Shown one piece after another: positions 52,028 to 60,301 of a stretch of 64,000 nt of DNA (position 1 is its first letter; each line of letters begins with the position of its first letter). The position numbers were made by a program, and so were the translations under genes. Location: contig CACNSD010000001.1 in NCBI GenBank assembly GCA_902623075.1, forward strand, positions 62,001 through 126,000, written 5' to 3'. The notes under the pieces are model-generated. The model saw only the letters and a list, made by a program, of their open reading frames with translations. It made no database searches and was not told where the DNA came from. Source of the stretch: an uncultured Pelagibacteraceae bacterium (lineage in GTDB: Bacteria > Pseudomonadota > Alphaproteobacteria > Pelagibacterales > Pelagibacteraceae).

Positions 52028-52088
52028 TATATGAGTTATTATATAAAATAATAATTATTTCTAAAGTTAAAGTGAAGACTGATTTATA

Positions 52089-52156
52089 GGGATTTTTTAA
52101 TACCCACGTCAGTTTCTAGGAAAGGGTAAAAATCCCAGAGGAGAGTGACGTGGGTA
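52089..52156 (-). ncRNA. Candidate RNA pseudoknot in the iron-transporter operon
   Basis: On the minus strand an 11-base helix, TACCCACGTCA (52156-52146) with TGACGTGGGTA (52111-52101), closes a 34-base loop. GGGATTTTT in that loop (52136-52128) is the perfect complement of AAAAATCCC just 3' of the helix (52097-52089), which is an H-type pseudoknot. A small TTTC/GAAA hairpin lies beside it. No U-tract follows, so it is not a plain terminator. It lies between the binding-protein/small-ORF unit and fbpB and may control readthrough or fbpB translation. Pairings were found by eye. Confidence 0.6.
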
Positions 52157-52177
52157 CTGTCTAAAAGAAATATATCA

Positions 52178-52363
52178 TTATTTAAAAGGAGTGAGGATGT
52201 CTAGAGCCTCGTCTTTTTCAATCTCTGATAATTTTCTATTATTTATTTTACTCTGCATTTTTTCAACCTCTGACGAGCAAGGCTCACATGTTATCTGACC
52301 CTCAAGTGAGCCCCTCGTTTCAGAAGAATTATTTAAATTAGAGTTAAATAAATTCTTTTTCAC
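52178..52363 (-). CDS. Small cysteine-pair protein in the iron operon (hypothetical)
   Basis: 61 residues, GTG start 6 bases after the binding-protein stop. Contains GQITCEPCSSEVEKM, a C-x-x-C pair, then a charged helical tail ending LDILTPFK. It keeps reading frame across a region between two iron-transport genes, but no ribosome binding site is strong and no family is recognised. A real small iron- or thiol-related protein is possible; a chance frame is the alternative. Confidence 0.4.
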   Translation of the reverse strand: MKKNLFNSNLNNSSETRGSLEGQITCEPCSSEVEKMQSKINNRKLSEIEKDEALDILTPFK

Positions 52364-52369
52364 TTTATG

Positions 52370-53398
52370 TTACTTCCAACCAGCAGCTGTCATTACTTCT
52401 AGTGCAGCAGCTTGATTTTTTCCATAAGTAGATACTTTAGTTGCTAAATCTTGTTTAAAATCTAACCCTAAATTATTTACTACTAATGGATTTGGAGAAA
52501 CACCACCTATCATTGGAAACTCAAATGTGTTATTTGTAAAGTGTTCTTGAGATTCTGGTGATAATAAGAAGTCAACAAGTGCAATAGCATTTGCTTTGTT
52601 AGGCGCACCTTTCACAAGAGCAGCACAGCTAATATTCATGTGTGTACCTCTACCTTGTTGATTAGGGAAAAACGCTTTAACTTTTTTTGCAGCTGCTTGT
52701 TGTTCTGCTCCTTTATTTCCAGATAACATCAAAGCTAGATAATAAGTATTTGCTACAGCAATATCAGCTTCACCAGCTGCCACTGCCATAATTTGCGCTC
52801 TATCATTACCTTTTGGTGTTCTTGCCATATTAGATACAACACCTTTAGCCCAGTCTGCAGTAGCTTTTTTTCCATTATTTGCGATTAATGAAGCTACTAG
52901 AGATTTGTTATAGATATTGCTTGATTTTCTTATTACTAATCTACCTTTCCATTTTGGATCAGCTAAACCTTCGTAAGTTAAACCTGATAACTCAGCACCA
53001 CTAACTCTTTCAGGTGAGTAGTAAATAATTCTTGCTCTTTTTGCTACTCCAACCCACTTATTAGTTCTAAAGTTTTTTGGAACAGATGCTTTGATTGTTG
53101 CAGATGATAAACCACCTTGGAGCAAACCTTTTGCATCCATAGCGCCACATCTTCCAGCATCCGCAGTTATATAAAGATCGGCTGAAGAATCCGCTCCTTC
53201 TTCGGCTATTCTTTTTTCTAAGGCTCCTGATTTACCATTAATTAAATTTACTTTAATTCCTGTAGCTGCTGTAAATTTATCATACATTTCAGCATCAGCC
53301 TTATAATGTCTTGCATTGAATACATTCACTTCATTTGCAATAGCAAAAGCTGAAACAAATAAAGATATTATCAATGCTAAAATTGATATTTTTTTCAT
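52370..53398 (-). CDS. fbpA: Iron(III) ABC transporter binding protein (FbpA type)
   Basis: 342 residues from the ATG at 53398 with AAGGAA in front; an earlier ATG would add 16 residues before the signal peptide. Signal peptide ends AFAIA before NEVNVFNARHY. The tyrosine pair for iron in NTYYLALML near 225, and SADLYITADAGRCGAMDAKG near 75, fit FbpA. Preceded by tandem Fur-like boxes, so iron-regulated. Main gene of the operon fbpA-small ORF-RNA element-fbpB-fbpC. Confidence 0.93.
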   Translation of the reverse strand: MKKISILALIISLFVSAFAIANEVNVFNARHYKADAEMYDKFTAATGIKVNLINGKSGALEKRIAEEGADSSADLYITADAGRCGAMDAKGLLQGGLSSATIKASVPKNFRTNKWVGVAKRARIIYYSPERVSGAELSGLTYEGLADPKWKGRLVIRKSSNIYNKSLVASLIANNGKKATADWAKGVVSNMARTPKGNDRAQIMAVAAGEADIAVANTYYLALMLSGNKGAEQQAAAKKVKAFFPNQQGRGTHMNISCAALVKGAPNKANAIALVDFLLSPESQEHFTNNTFEFPMIGGVSPNPLVVNNLGLDFKQDLATKVSTYGKNQAAALEVMTAAGWK

Positions 53399-53430
53399 AT
53401 TATTCCTTAAAATTAACGTTATTTTGAGAA

Positions 53431-53461
53431 TGAGAATTATTCGCAATGCGAATGATTATCA
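53431..53461. promoter_or_regulatory. Tandem Fur-like boxes upstream of fbpA
   Basis: Two 7-1-7 inverted repeats follow each other: TGAGAAT-T-ATTCGCA (53431-53445) and TGCGAAT-G-ATTATCA (53447-53461), 33 to 63 bases ahead of the fbpA start. Their joint inner arms also make a perfect ATTCGCA-A-TGCGAAT palindrome, and GCGAnTGATnATCAnTCGC (53448-53466) extends the second. This is the geometry of Fur or Irr sites and predicts repression by iron. The regulator is not in this window. Confidence 0.75.
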
Positions 53462-53522
53462 ATCGCAATAATGTCGCATATATATATAGTTTATGTCAAT
53501 ATTTCCAATGGTTTTAACGGTA

Positions 53523-54410
53523 CTATTTCCAATCACCAATTTTGCTAAAAAGGAAATTTCTGAAAGCTTGAATTCTAGCTGTATTCTTTAATGACTGAGG
53601 GTATACAAAGTGGGCTTCTGTTATTGGTCCTTCAACCTTAGGTAATACTTTAATGACATTGTTGGAATTTAAAACTAAATATTCTGGGAGTGCTGCTAAA
53701 CCAACTCCAGATTCGACTGCTAAAAGTAATCCCATTACACTATTTACCTTCATAATCGACTTTCTTTTCTTTCCATCATGCATTCCTATTTTTAGTGCCC
53801 AATCAGGATTATAAACCGGTGAAGGTGCGCCTTTCCCAAAAGAAATAAAATTATGTTTATTGAGATCATTAATTGTTTTTGGCATCCCATTTTTTTCCAA
53901 ATATTTATTCGATCCATATATAAAATACTTAATATCAACCAATTTTTTCTGAATATAATTAAGTTGTTTTGGTCTTCGCATAAAAATACCAATATCTGCT
54001 TGTCTTGTACTTAAATCTAGTTCCTTATCGTCAAAAACTAATTCGATTTCAATTTCTGGGTTTAATCTCATAAACTCTTGAATTCTTGGAGTTAACCAAT
54101 GAGTACCAAAACTTCTTACAGTTGTAATTGTTAATTTTCCAGTTGGTTTATTTTTTTGATCTCCTAAAGATGTTTCAACCTCTTTTAGTTTGCTAATTAC
54201 TTCATGAGCTGTTTTAAATACATATTCACCATTTTCTGTAAGAGTTAAGCCCCTGGCATGTCTCTCAAACAATTGTACTTTTAAATCCTGTTCTAACGAT
54301 TGTATTTGCCTGCTAATAGCTGATTGGCTAAGGTTTAAATTGACTGTAGCATTTGTAAAGCTACCAGCCTCTGCAACAGCATGAAAAATTTTTAATTTAT
54401 CCCAATCCAT
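53523..54410 (-). CDS. LysR-family transcriptional regulator
   Basis: 295 residues. N-terminal winged helix FHAVAEAGSFTNATVNLNLSQ and ISRQIQSLEQDLKVQLF, then the effector domain from about 95. It is the only recognisable transcription factor of the window. Its ATG overlaps the acuI stop by one base, so the two are co-transcribed and it may regulate acuI in response to acrylate or a related compound (inference). Confidence 0.93.
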   Translation of the reverse strand: MDWDKLKIFHAVAEAGSFTNATVNLNLSQSAISRQIQSLEQDLKVQLFERHARGLTLTENGEYVFKTAHEVISKLKEVETSLGDQKNKPTGKLTITTVRSFGTHWLTPRIQEFMRLNPEIEIELVFDDKELDLSTRQADIGIFMRRPKQLNYIQKKLVDIKYFIYGSNKYLEKNGMPKTINDLNKHNFISFGKGAPSPVYNPDWALKIGMHDGKKRKSIMKVNSVMGLLLAVESGVGLAALPEYLVLNSNNVIKVLPKVEGPITEAHFVYPQSLKNTARIQAFRNFLFSKIGDWK

Positions 54411-55414
54411 TATTTGCCAAGATTTATTATATATCTTCCAGATGTTTCTCCTTTTAGCATTTTTGAATAAACATCATTTACTTCTTCCAAACTAATTTCT
54501 TTAATTGATTTTTCTAATAAATCAAAATCAACTAATTTTGATGCCTCACTCCACAAAAATTTTCTTCTAACATTTGAAACTGTAACAGAGTTAATCCCCC
54601 AAAGTTTAACACCTCTGATAATAAAAGGCATCACAGTAGTATTTAATTTTATATTAGCTGCATTGCCACAAGAAGCGACAATACCAGCATCTTTAGTTTG
54701 AGAAAGTATATTTTCTAAGACTTTGCCTCCAACAGTATCAACAGCTCCATCCCAAAATCCTTTATCTAATGGTCTAGCATCTTTGGTTAAATCATCAGTA
54801 TTTATAACATTTTTTGCGCCAATTAATTTTAAATATTCAACATTATTATTTTTTCCTGTAACTGCAGTGACGTTGCATCCTAATTTATTTAAAATCATAA
54901 CTGCAATACTCCCAACACCTCCAGAGGCTCCACTCACAATTACATCATTAACTTTTTCCCCTAATAGCAGTTCTTCTCTTGTTAACTTTGTAACGAACGC
55001 ACTTTGTAATGCTGTAAAACCTGCTGTTCCCATTATCATGGATTGTCTTAATGTTAACTCCTTTGGTTTTTTTACTAAAAATTTACTATCCACTTTTGCA
55101 TACTGAGAATAACCACCATAATAAATTTCACCAACTCGCCATCCTGTTAAAATAACTTCATCGCCAGATTTGAAATGATCGCTATCACTTTCCTCAACTG
55201 TACCAGAAAAGTCTATACCTGGTATATGTGGGAATTCTTTTACTAGTCTTGCACCATTTTTTAAAATTAAAGCATCTTTATAATTAAGACCAGAGTAATC
55301 AACTTTTACAGTTACATCTCCATGCTTTAAAAAACTTTTATTAATAAATTTGATATCACGTGAAAAATTTTCACCCTCTTGATTGAGAATCAGTGCTTTA
55401 AATTGGTCAGACAC
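54410..55414 (-). CDS. acuI: Acrylyl-CoA reductase (AcuI/YhdH family)
   Basis: 334 residues, GTG start, medium-chain dehydrogenase fold without zinc. YSGLNYKDALIL near 40, GGYSQYAKVDSKFLV near 99, and NADPH loop SGASGGVGSIAVMIL near 159 match YhdH/AcuI. AcuI reduces acrylyl-CoA to propionyl-CoA, the detoxification step after DMSP cleavage; the same family also includes generic quinone reductases. It begins 1 base after folE's stop. Confidence 0.85.
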   Translation of the reverse strand: MSDQFKALILNQEGENFSRDIKFINKSFLKHGDVTVKVDYSGLNYKDALILKNGARLVKEFPHIPGIDFSGTVEESDSDHFKSGDEVILTGWRVGEIYYGGYSQYAKVDSKFLVKKPKELTLRQSMIMGTAGFTALQSAFVTKLTREELLLGEKVNDVIVSGASGGVGSIAVMILNKLGCNVTAVTGKNNNVEYLKLIGAKNVINTDDLTKDARPLDKGFWDGAVDTVGGKVLENILSQTKDAGIVASCGNAANIKLNTTVMPFIIRGVKLWGINSVTVSNVRRKFLWSEASKLVDFDLLEKSIKEISLEEVNDVYSKMLKGETSGRYIINLGK

Positions 55415-55415
55415 A

Positions 55416-56036
55416 CTAGTCTTTTAACGTAGTGCTGATAAATCGTAAATATCTATTTTGATAACTTAAATCTTCTTTAAATTGACCTAAGTAAAAATTT
55501 GTTACTGTTGTTGCTTGTTCTTTTTTTATCCCTCTCATTGTCATACACTGGTGAGTTGAATCAATAGTTACCGCAACCCCTTTTGCATCCAATGATTCCA
55601 TCAATGTATTAGCGATTTGAACAGTTAATCTCTCTTGTGTTTGTAATCTTTTTGAGAATATTTCAACTACTCTTGCAATTTTACTTAATCCCACAACTCT
55701 TTCATTTGGAATATAAGCAACATGAGCTTTACCTATAATTGGGGCCATATGATGTTCACAGTGGCTTTGCACAGAAATATTTTTTTGGACAACCATATCA
55801 CTGTAACCCTCTACATCACCGAAAGTTTTATCTAAAACTTTTTTTGCATCCTCACCATAACCTTGGAAATATTCTTTGAATGCTTTTATCACTCTTTTGG
55901 GAGTTTCTAATAGCCCCTCTCTTTTAGGATCTTCTCCCATCCAAGTTAAAATTGTTCTGATAGCTTCTTCAGCCTCTTTATCTGAGACTTTTTTTAACTC
56001 TATATTTTTGTCATCTGTATCTTTAACTAGTTTCAT
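55416..56036 (-). CDS. folE: GTP cyclohydrolase I
   Basis: 206 residues. Zinc ligands Cys and His in SHCEHHMAPIIGKAHVAY near 109 and Cys in STHQCMTMRG near 180, with LSKIARVVEIFSKRLQTQER near 132. First step of tetrahydrofolate synthesis from GTP. Folate is also the methyl acceptor for the dimethylglycine dehydrogenase-type enzyme at 60.3 kb, but this is not evidence of shared regulation. Divergent from hisI across a 76-base promoter region. Confidence 0.97.
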   Translation of the reverse strand: MKLVKDTDDKNIELKKVSDKEAEEAIRTILTWMGEDPKREGLLETPKRVIKAFKEYFQGYGEDAKKVLDKTFGDVEGYSDMVVQKNISVQSHCEHHMAPIIGKAHVAYIPNERVVGLSKIARVVEIFSKRLQTQERLTVQIANTLMESLDAKGVAVTIDSTHQCMTMRGIKKEQATTVTNFYLGQFKEDLSYQNRYLRFISTTLKD

Positions 56037-56112
56037 AGCGCCTTTTTATACAATAATTAACTTAATTTAAAATATTTAATATATCTCTATATATGCTACA
56101 TAATCACCCCGT

Positions 56113-56580
56113 ATGTTCAAAAAAAGAGAAAATATCTATGATATTGAAGAAGGGAGTCTTCTATCACCTAAATTTGACAATGATGGATTGATTCCAGTCA
56201 TCACTATGTGCTCAAAAACTAGAGATATTTTGATGCATGGATATATGAACGTGGAAGCTCTTAAAAAGACAATTGAAACTAAAGAAGCACACTATTTTAG
56301 TAGATCGAGAAAAGCTATCTGGCACAAAGGTAAAACAAGTGGTTTTACACAAAGGGTTACTGAAATAAGAATTGATGATGATCAAGATTCAATATGGTTA
56401 ACAGTTGATATTGGCGATGGAGCTAGTTGTCATGTTGGTTATAGATCATGTTTTTATAGATCAATTCCTATGGGACCAATAGAAAACGGAAGAAAAGTTG
56501 AAATGGAATTTCTTGAAAAAGAAAAAAAATTTGATCCTGAAGAAGTATATAAAGGTCAACCAAATCCAACAAAAATTTAA
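56113..56580 (+). CDS. hisI: Phosphoribosyl-AMP cyclohydrolase
   Basis: 155 residues. MHGYMNVEALKKTIETKEAHY near 40, SRSRKAIWHKGKTSGFTQ near 63 and the zinc cysteines in GASCHVGYRSCFYR near 114 are the HisI signature. Third step of histidine synthesis. It stands alone here, the other his genes being elsewhere, as is usual in streamlined genomes. A DUF2237 gene starts on the base after its stop. Confidence 0.95.
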   Translation: MFKKRENIYDIEEGSLLSPKFDNDGLIPVITMCSKTRDILMHGYMNVEALKKTIETKEAHYFSRSRKAIWHKGKTSGFTQRVTEIRIDDDQDSIWLTVDIGDGASCHVGYRSCFYRSIPMGPIENGRKVEMEFLEKEKKFDPEEVYKGQPNPTKI

Positions 56581-56955
56581 ATGAGTGAAAAACAAAAAAA
56601 TGTCTTGGGTGAAGACTTGGAGGAATGTTCAAATGATCCTTTAACAGGATGGTTTCGTGATGGCTGTTGCAATACTGATGAGAATGATCATGGACTTCAT
56701 ACGGTTTGTGCCAAAGTTACTACTGAATGTTTAGAGTGGATGAAAGAAGCTGGTAACGATTTAATTACTCCACATCCTGAATTTGGATTTCCAGGTTTAA
56801 AGGATGGAGATGGATGGTGTTTGTGTGCAACTTGGTATGCTAGAGCAGTTGAAGCAGGTAAAGGATGTCCAATATTTTTGAAAAGAACTCATGAAAACAC
56901 TCTTAAATATGTACCTATTGAAACTTTAAAAAAATTTGCAATAGATTTATCTTAA
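56581..56955 (+). CDS. DUF2237 family protein
   Basis: 124 residues. NVLGEDLEECSNDPLTGWFRDG near 7, HTVCAKVTTECLEWM near 40 and GDGWCLCATWYARAVEAG near 79 fit DUF2237. Eight cysteines suggest metal or redox binding, but the function is unknown. Coupled to hisI with no spacer; it converges on the ETF:QO gene. Confidence 0.85.
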   Translation: MSEKQKNVLGEDLEECSNDPLTGWFRDGCCNTDENDHGLHTVCAKVTTECLEWMKEAGNDLITPHPEFGFPGLKDGDGWCLCATWYARAVEAGKGCPIFLKRTHENTLKYVPIETLKKFAIDLS

Positions 56956-58575
56956 TTACATATTTCCATATCTTGGACCACCACTACCTTCTGGTGTCAC
57001 CCAAGTTATGTTTTGAGAAGGCTCTTTAATATCACAAGTTTTACAATGGATACAATTTTGAGAATTAATTACAAATTTATTTATATTATTTTCTTTTTGA
57101 ACTTCATACACACCTGCAGGACAATACAATTGAGCGGGTTCATTAAATTTTTCTAAAGTATAATTAATTGGTAAATCTGGATCCTTTAGTTTTAAATGAA
57201 CTGGTTGATTTTCAGCATGATTGGTACCTGTTAAATACACAGAACTTGTTTTATCAAAAGTAATTACATTATCATATTTCGGATAATCTATTTTAGGCAT
57301 TTTATTTGCTGGCTTTAATGTTTCATGGTCAGCATGTTTGTGTTTTAGAGTAAAAGGAAGTTTGCCTCTAAATAAAATTTGATCAATACCTGTAAAGATA
57401 ATTCCTAATATTAATCCCCAGCTAAAACTCGGTTTTACGTTTCGAGCCTCGTAAAGCTCTTTATGTAACCAACTATTTTTAAATTTTTCCTCAAAAATTG
57501 ATAAATCTTTTTTTTCTTGAAAATGTTCATTGATAGTCTCGGCCGCAATCATTCCACTTTTCATTGCAGTATGTGAGCCTTTGATTTTTGGCATATTCAA
57601 AGTTCCAGCGTCACATCCAACTAGTAATGCTCCAGGCATAAACATTTTTGGTAAACTTTGAAATCCACCTTCAATTAAAGCTCTAGCGCCATAAGAAATT
57701 CTTTTTCCACCCTCTATTATTTTTTTTATTGCTGGGTGTGTTTTAAATCTCTGAAATTCATCATAAGGGGATAAATGGGGATTTTTGTAGTCTAAACCAA
57801 TTACATAGCCTAAGAAAACTTGCTTATTTTCAGCGTGATACATAAAACTACCACCGTATGTACTGTTATCTAGCGGCCATCCAGCTGTATGCATAACTAA
57901 ACCTTCCTCATGATTTTTATCTTCAATTTCCCAAATTTCTTTAAAACCAATTCCATATTGTTGAGGATCTTTACTTTTGTTTAATTCAAATTTTTCAATA
58001 AGTTGTTTTCCTAAATGGCCTCTACAACCTTCTGCAAAAACAGTTACTTTACCTAAAAGCTCGATGCCGGGTTCGAAACTATCTTTTTTATTTCCCTCTT
58101 TATCTATCCCCATATCTTGAGTGGCCACACCTTTAACAGATCCATCTTCATTATATAAAATTTCACTTGCTGGGAATCCTGGAAAGATTTCCACACCCAA
58201 AGCTTCAGCTTGTTCAGCAAGCCATCTACATAAATTTGCTAGACTAATAATATAATTTTTATGATTTTGTTGAACGGCTGGAAGTAGCCAAGTTGGCCAA
58301 CTTAATGATTTTGTTTTTCCTAAAAATAAAAATTTTTCTTTAGTTACTTTTGTTTTAATTGGAGAATTTAATTCCTTCCAATTAGGTAATAATTCATCTA
58401 GTGCACGTGTTTCAAATACATTTCCACTTAAAATATGAGCTCCAATTTCTGAAGCTTTCTCTAATAAACAAACATTTAAATTTGGATCTAATTGTTTTAA
58501 CTTAATTGCAGTTGATAAACCTGATGGACCTCCACCAATGATTACAACATCATATTCCATTGATTCTCTAGACAT
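56956..58575 (-). CDS. etfD: Electron transfer flavoprotein:ubiquinone oxidoreductase
   Basis: 539 residues. FAD-binding VIIGGGPSGLSTAIKLKQ near 11, membrane-contact region in the middle, and the 4Fe-4S cluster in CPAGVYEV and NCIHCKTCDIKEP near 495-515; ends GGPRYGNM. Carries electrons from ETF into the quinone pool. Downstream of etfA with 23 bases between, so the operon DMGDH-etfB-etfA-etfD is complete. Confidence 0.96.
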   Translation of the reverse strand: MSRESMEYDVVIIGGGPSGLSTAIKLKQLDPNLNVCLLEKASEIGAHILSGNVFETRALDELLPNWKELNSPIKTKVTKEKFLFLGKTKSLSWPTWLLPAVQQNHKNYIISLANLCRWLAEQAEALGVEIFPGFPASEILYNEDGSVKGVATQDMGIDKEGNKKDSFEPGIELLGKVTVFAEGCRGHLGKQLIEKFELNKSKDPQQYGIGFKEIWEIEDKNHEEGLVMHTAGWPLDNSTYGGSFMYHAENKQVFLGYVIGLDYKNPHLSPYDEFQRFKTHPAIKKIIEGGKRISYGARALIEGGFQSLPKMFMPGALLVGCDAGTLNMPKIKGSHTAMKSGMIAAETINEHFQEKKDLSIFEEKFKNSWLHKELYEARNVKPSFSWGLILGIIFTGIDQILFRGKLPFTLKHKHADHETLKPANKMPKIDYPKYDNVITFDKTSSVYLTGTNHAENQPVHLKLKDPDLPINYTLEKFNEPAQLYCPAGVYEVQKENNINKFVINSQNCIHCKTCDIKEPSQNITWVTPEGSGGPRYGNM

Positions 58576-58598
58576 TACTTAGTTTTTAACTGTAAGGA

Positions 58599-59552
58599 TT
58601 ATTTTTGTATAGTGTTTAATTTGTTCAGCTCTTCCATGAACTGGGGTATTGCCTCAAATAAATCAGCTTCAAGACCATAATCTGCAACACTAAAAATTGG
58701 TGCCTCACCATCTTTATTAATAGCAACTATAATTTTGCTCTCTTTCATGCCTGCTAAATGTTGTATTGCACCAGAAATTCCTATTGCAATGTATAAATCT
58801 GGAACAACAACTTTTCCAGTTTGCCCAACTTGATGATCATTACTTATATAACCTGCGTCTACTGCTGCTCTCGATGCTCCAATAGCTGCTCCAAGCTTAT
58901 CAGCAACTTCAGTAATTAATCTGAAATTATCTCCACTTTGCATTCCTCTTCCGCCTGATACGACAATTCTTGCTGTTCCTAGTTCAGGTCGATCAGATTT
59001 AATTTCTTCTCTTTTTATAAATTTTGTATTTGAAAATTCTTCACCTGCCTCTAATTTTTCAATAGAGGCTGATCCTCCAGAACTATCACATGGATCAAAA
59101 GAAGTAGGTCTAATAGTTACACATTTTTTCGCATCATTACTTTTAATTGTTGCAAATGCGTTTCCAGCATAAATTGGTCTTAAAAAAGTATCTGGTGATA
59201 TTACTTTGATAATATCACTAACCTGTGAAGTATCAAGATGAGCAGCAATTCTTGGCATCAAATTTTTTCCAAATGTATTAGCTGAGCAAACAACATGTGA
59301 ATAATTTTCTGCAAGCTTAACGATTACTGGGGCAAAATTTTCTGCAGTAAAGTTTTCATAATGAGCTGCTTCTACGCTTAGAACTTTTTTAACTACTGGA
59401 AGTTCAGATAATTGTTTTGCTGCTTCTGCACTATTCTGACCAATGATGACAGCGTGAACATCTTCATCTATTTGAGATGCTGCAGTAGCAGCATTTAAAG
59501 TGAATGGTCTTAATTCTTTATTATTATGTTCTGCTATAAGTAAAACTGCCAT
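58599..59552 (-). CDS. etfA: Electron transfer flavoprotein alpha subunit
   Basis: 317 residues. The FAD domain motif [20 protein letters not shown] near 250 and [19 protein letters not shown] near 279 are ETF-alpha landmarks, with [12 protein letters not shown] near 200. Start overlaps the etfB stop. Forms the ETF heterodimer taking electrons from the dehydrogenase upstream. Confidence 0.96.
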   Translation of the reverse strand: MAVLLIAEHNNKELRPFTLNAATAASQIDEDVHAVIIGQNSAEAAKQLSELPVVKKVLSVEAAHYENFTAENFAPVIVKLAENYSHVVCSANTFGKNLMPRIAAHLDTSQVSDIIKVISPDTFLRPIYAGNAFATIKSNDAKKCVTIRPTSFDPCDSSGGSASIEKLEAGEEFSNTKFIKREEIKSDRPELGTARIVVSGGRGMQSGDNFRLITEVADKLGAAIGASRAAVDAGYISNDHQVGQTGKVVVPDLYIAIGISGAIQHLAGMKESKIIVAINKDGEAPIFSVADYGLEADLFEAIPQFMEELNKLNTIQK

Positions 59553-60301
59553 TATATTACCTTTGCTTCATTTTTTAATTTTTGAACTAATTCTGCAACA
59601 TTTGCTACTTTTATGCCTGCTTTTCTTTTTGGAGGCTCTTCAACTTTTAATTGTTCTAATCTTGGGGATACATCTACACCTAAATCAGAGGCTGCAATTT
59701 CTTCAATAGGTTTTTTCTTAGCCTTCATAATATTTGGTAATGACGCATATCTCGGTTCATTCAATCTAAGGTCACAAGTCACAATAGCTGGAATATTTAT
59801 CTCAATTGTTTCAAGGCCTTCATCTATTTCTCTGGTAACTTCTAATTTATTTTCTTTTACATCAATCTTTGATGCAAATGTTGCTTGCGGCCAATTTAAT
59901 AAAGCACTTAACATTTGTCCTGTTTGATTACAATCGTCATCAATTGCTTGTTTCCCCATAAATACTAAATCTGGTTTTTCTTTATCAACAACTTTCTGTA
60001 AAATTTTCGAAACAGCTAAAGGCTCAAGTATTCCATCAACTTTTACATGAATACCCCTATCAGCACCAACGGCTAAAGCTTTACGTACAGTCTCTTGAGC
60101 TTTTTCTTCCCCTACTGTTATAGCAACTACTTCTGTTGCTTTACCTAGTTCTTTAATTTTTACGGCTTCTTCAATCGCATTATCATCAGGAGGGTTAGTT
60201 GACATTTTTACATTATCAGTAACTACACCACTTCCATCTTCTTTAACTCTAATTTGAACGTTATAATCAATTACTCTTTTTACAGCGACTAAAATTTTCA
60301 T
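59552..60301 (-). CDS. etfB: Electron transfer flavoprotein beta subunit
   Basis: 249 residues. [20 protein letters not shown] at the start, [16 protein letters not shown] near 37 and [18 protein letters not shown] near 119 are standard ETF-beta motifs. Overlaps the DMGDH-like gene by one base and etfA by one, so the three are translationally coupled. Confidence 0.96.
   Translation of the reverse strand: MKILVAVKRVIDYNVQIRVKEDGSGVVTDNVKMSTNPPDDNAIEEAVKIKELGKATEVVAITVGEEKAQETVRKALAVGADRGIHVKVDGILEPLAVSKILQKVVDKEKPDLVFMGKQAIDDDCNQTGQMLSALLNWPQATFASKIDVKENKLEVTREIDEGLETIEINIPAIVTCDLRLNEPRYASLPNIMKAKKKPIEEIAASDLGVDVSPRLEQLKVEEPPKRKAGIKVANVAELVQKLKNEAKVI

Noticed and set aside
52089-52156. SAM-V, SAM-II or preQ1 riboswitch at the iron-operon pseudoknot
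   Set aside because: Core sequences of those classes as I remember them are not present; only the overall pseudoknot form is shared.
53399-53446. Start of fbpA 16 codons upstream
   Set aside because: It would place residues before the signal peptide and run into the Fur-like box; the ATG at 53398 has its own ribosome site.
54723-55106. 127-codon plus-strand frame opposite acuI
   Set aside because: Antisense shadow with low-complexity composition; the minus strand clearly encodes a full AcuI.
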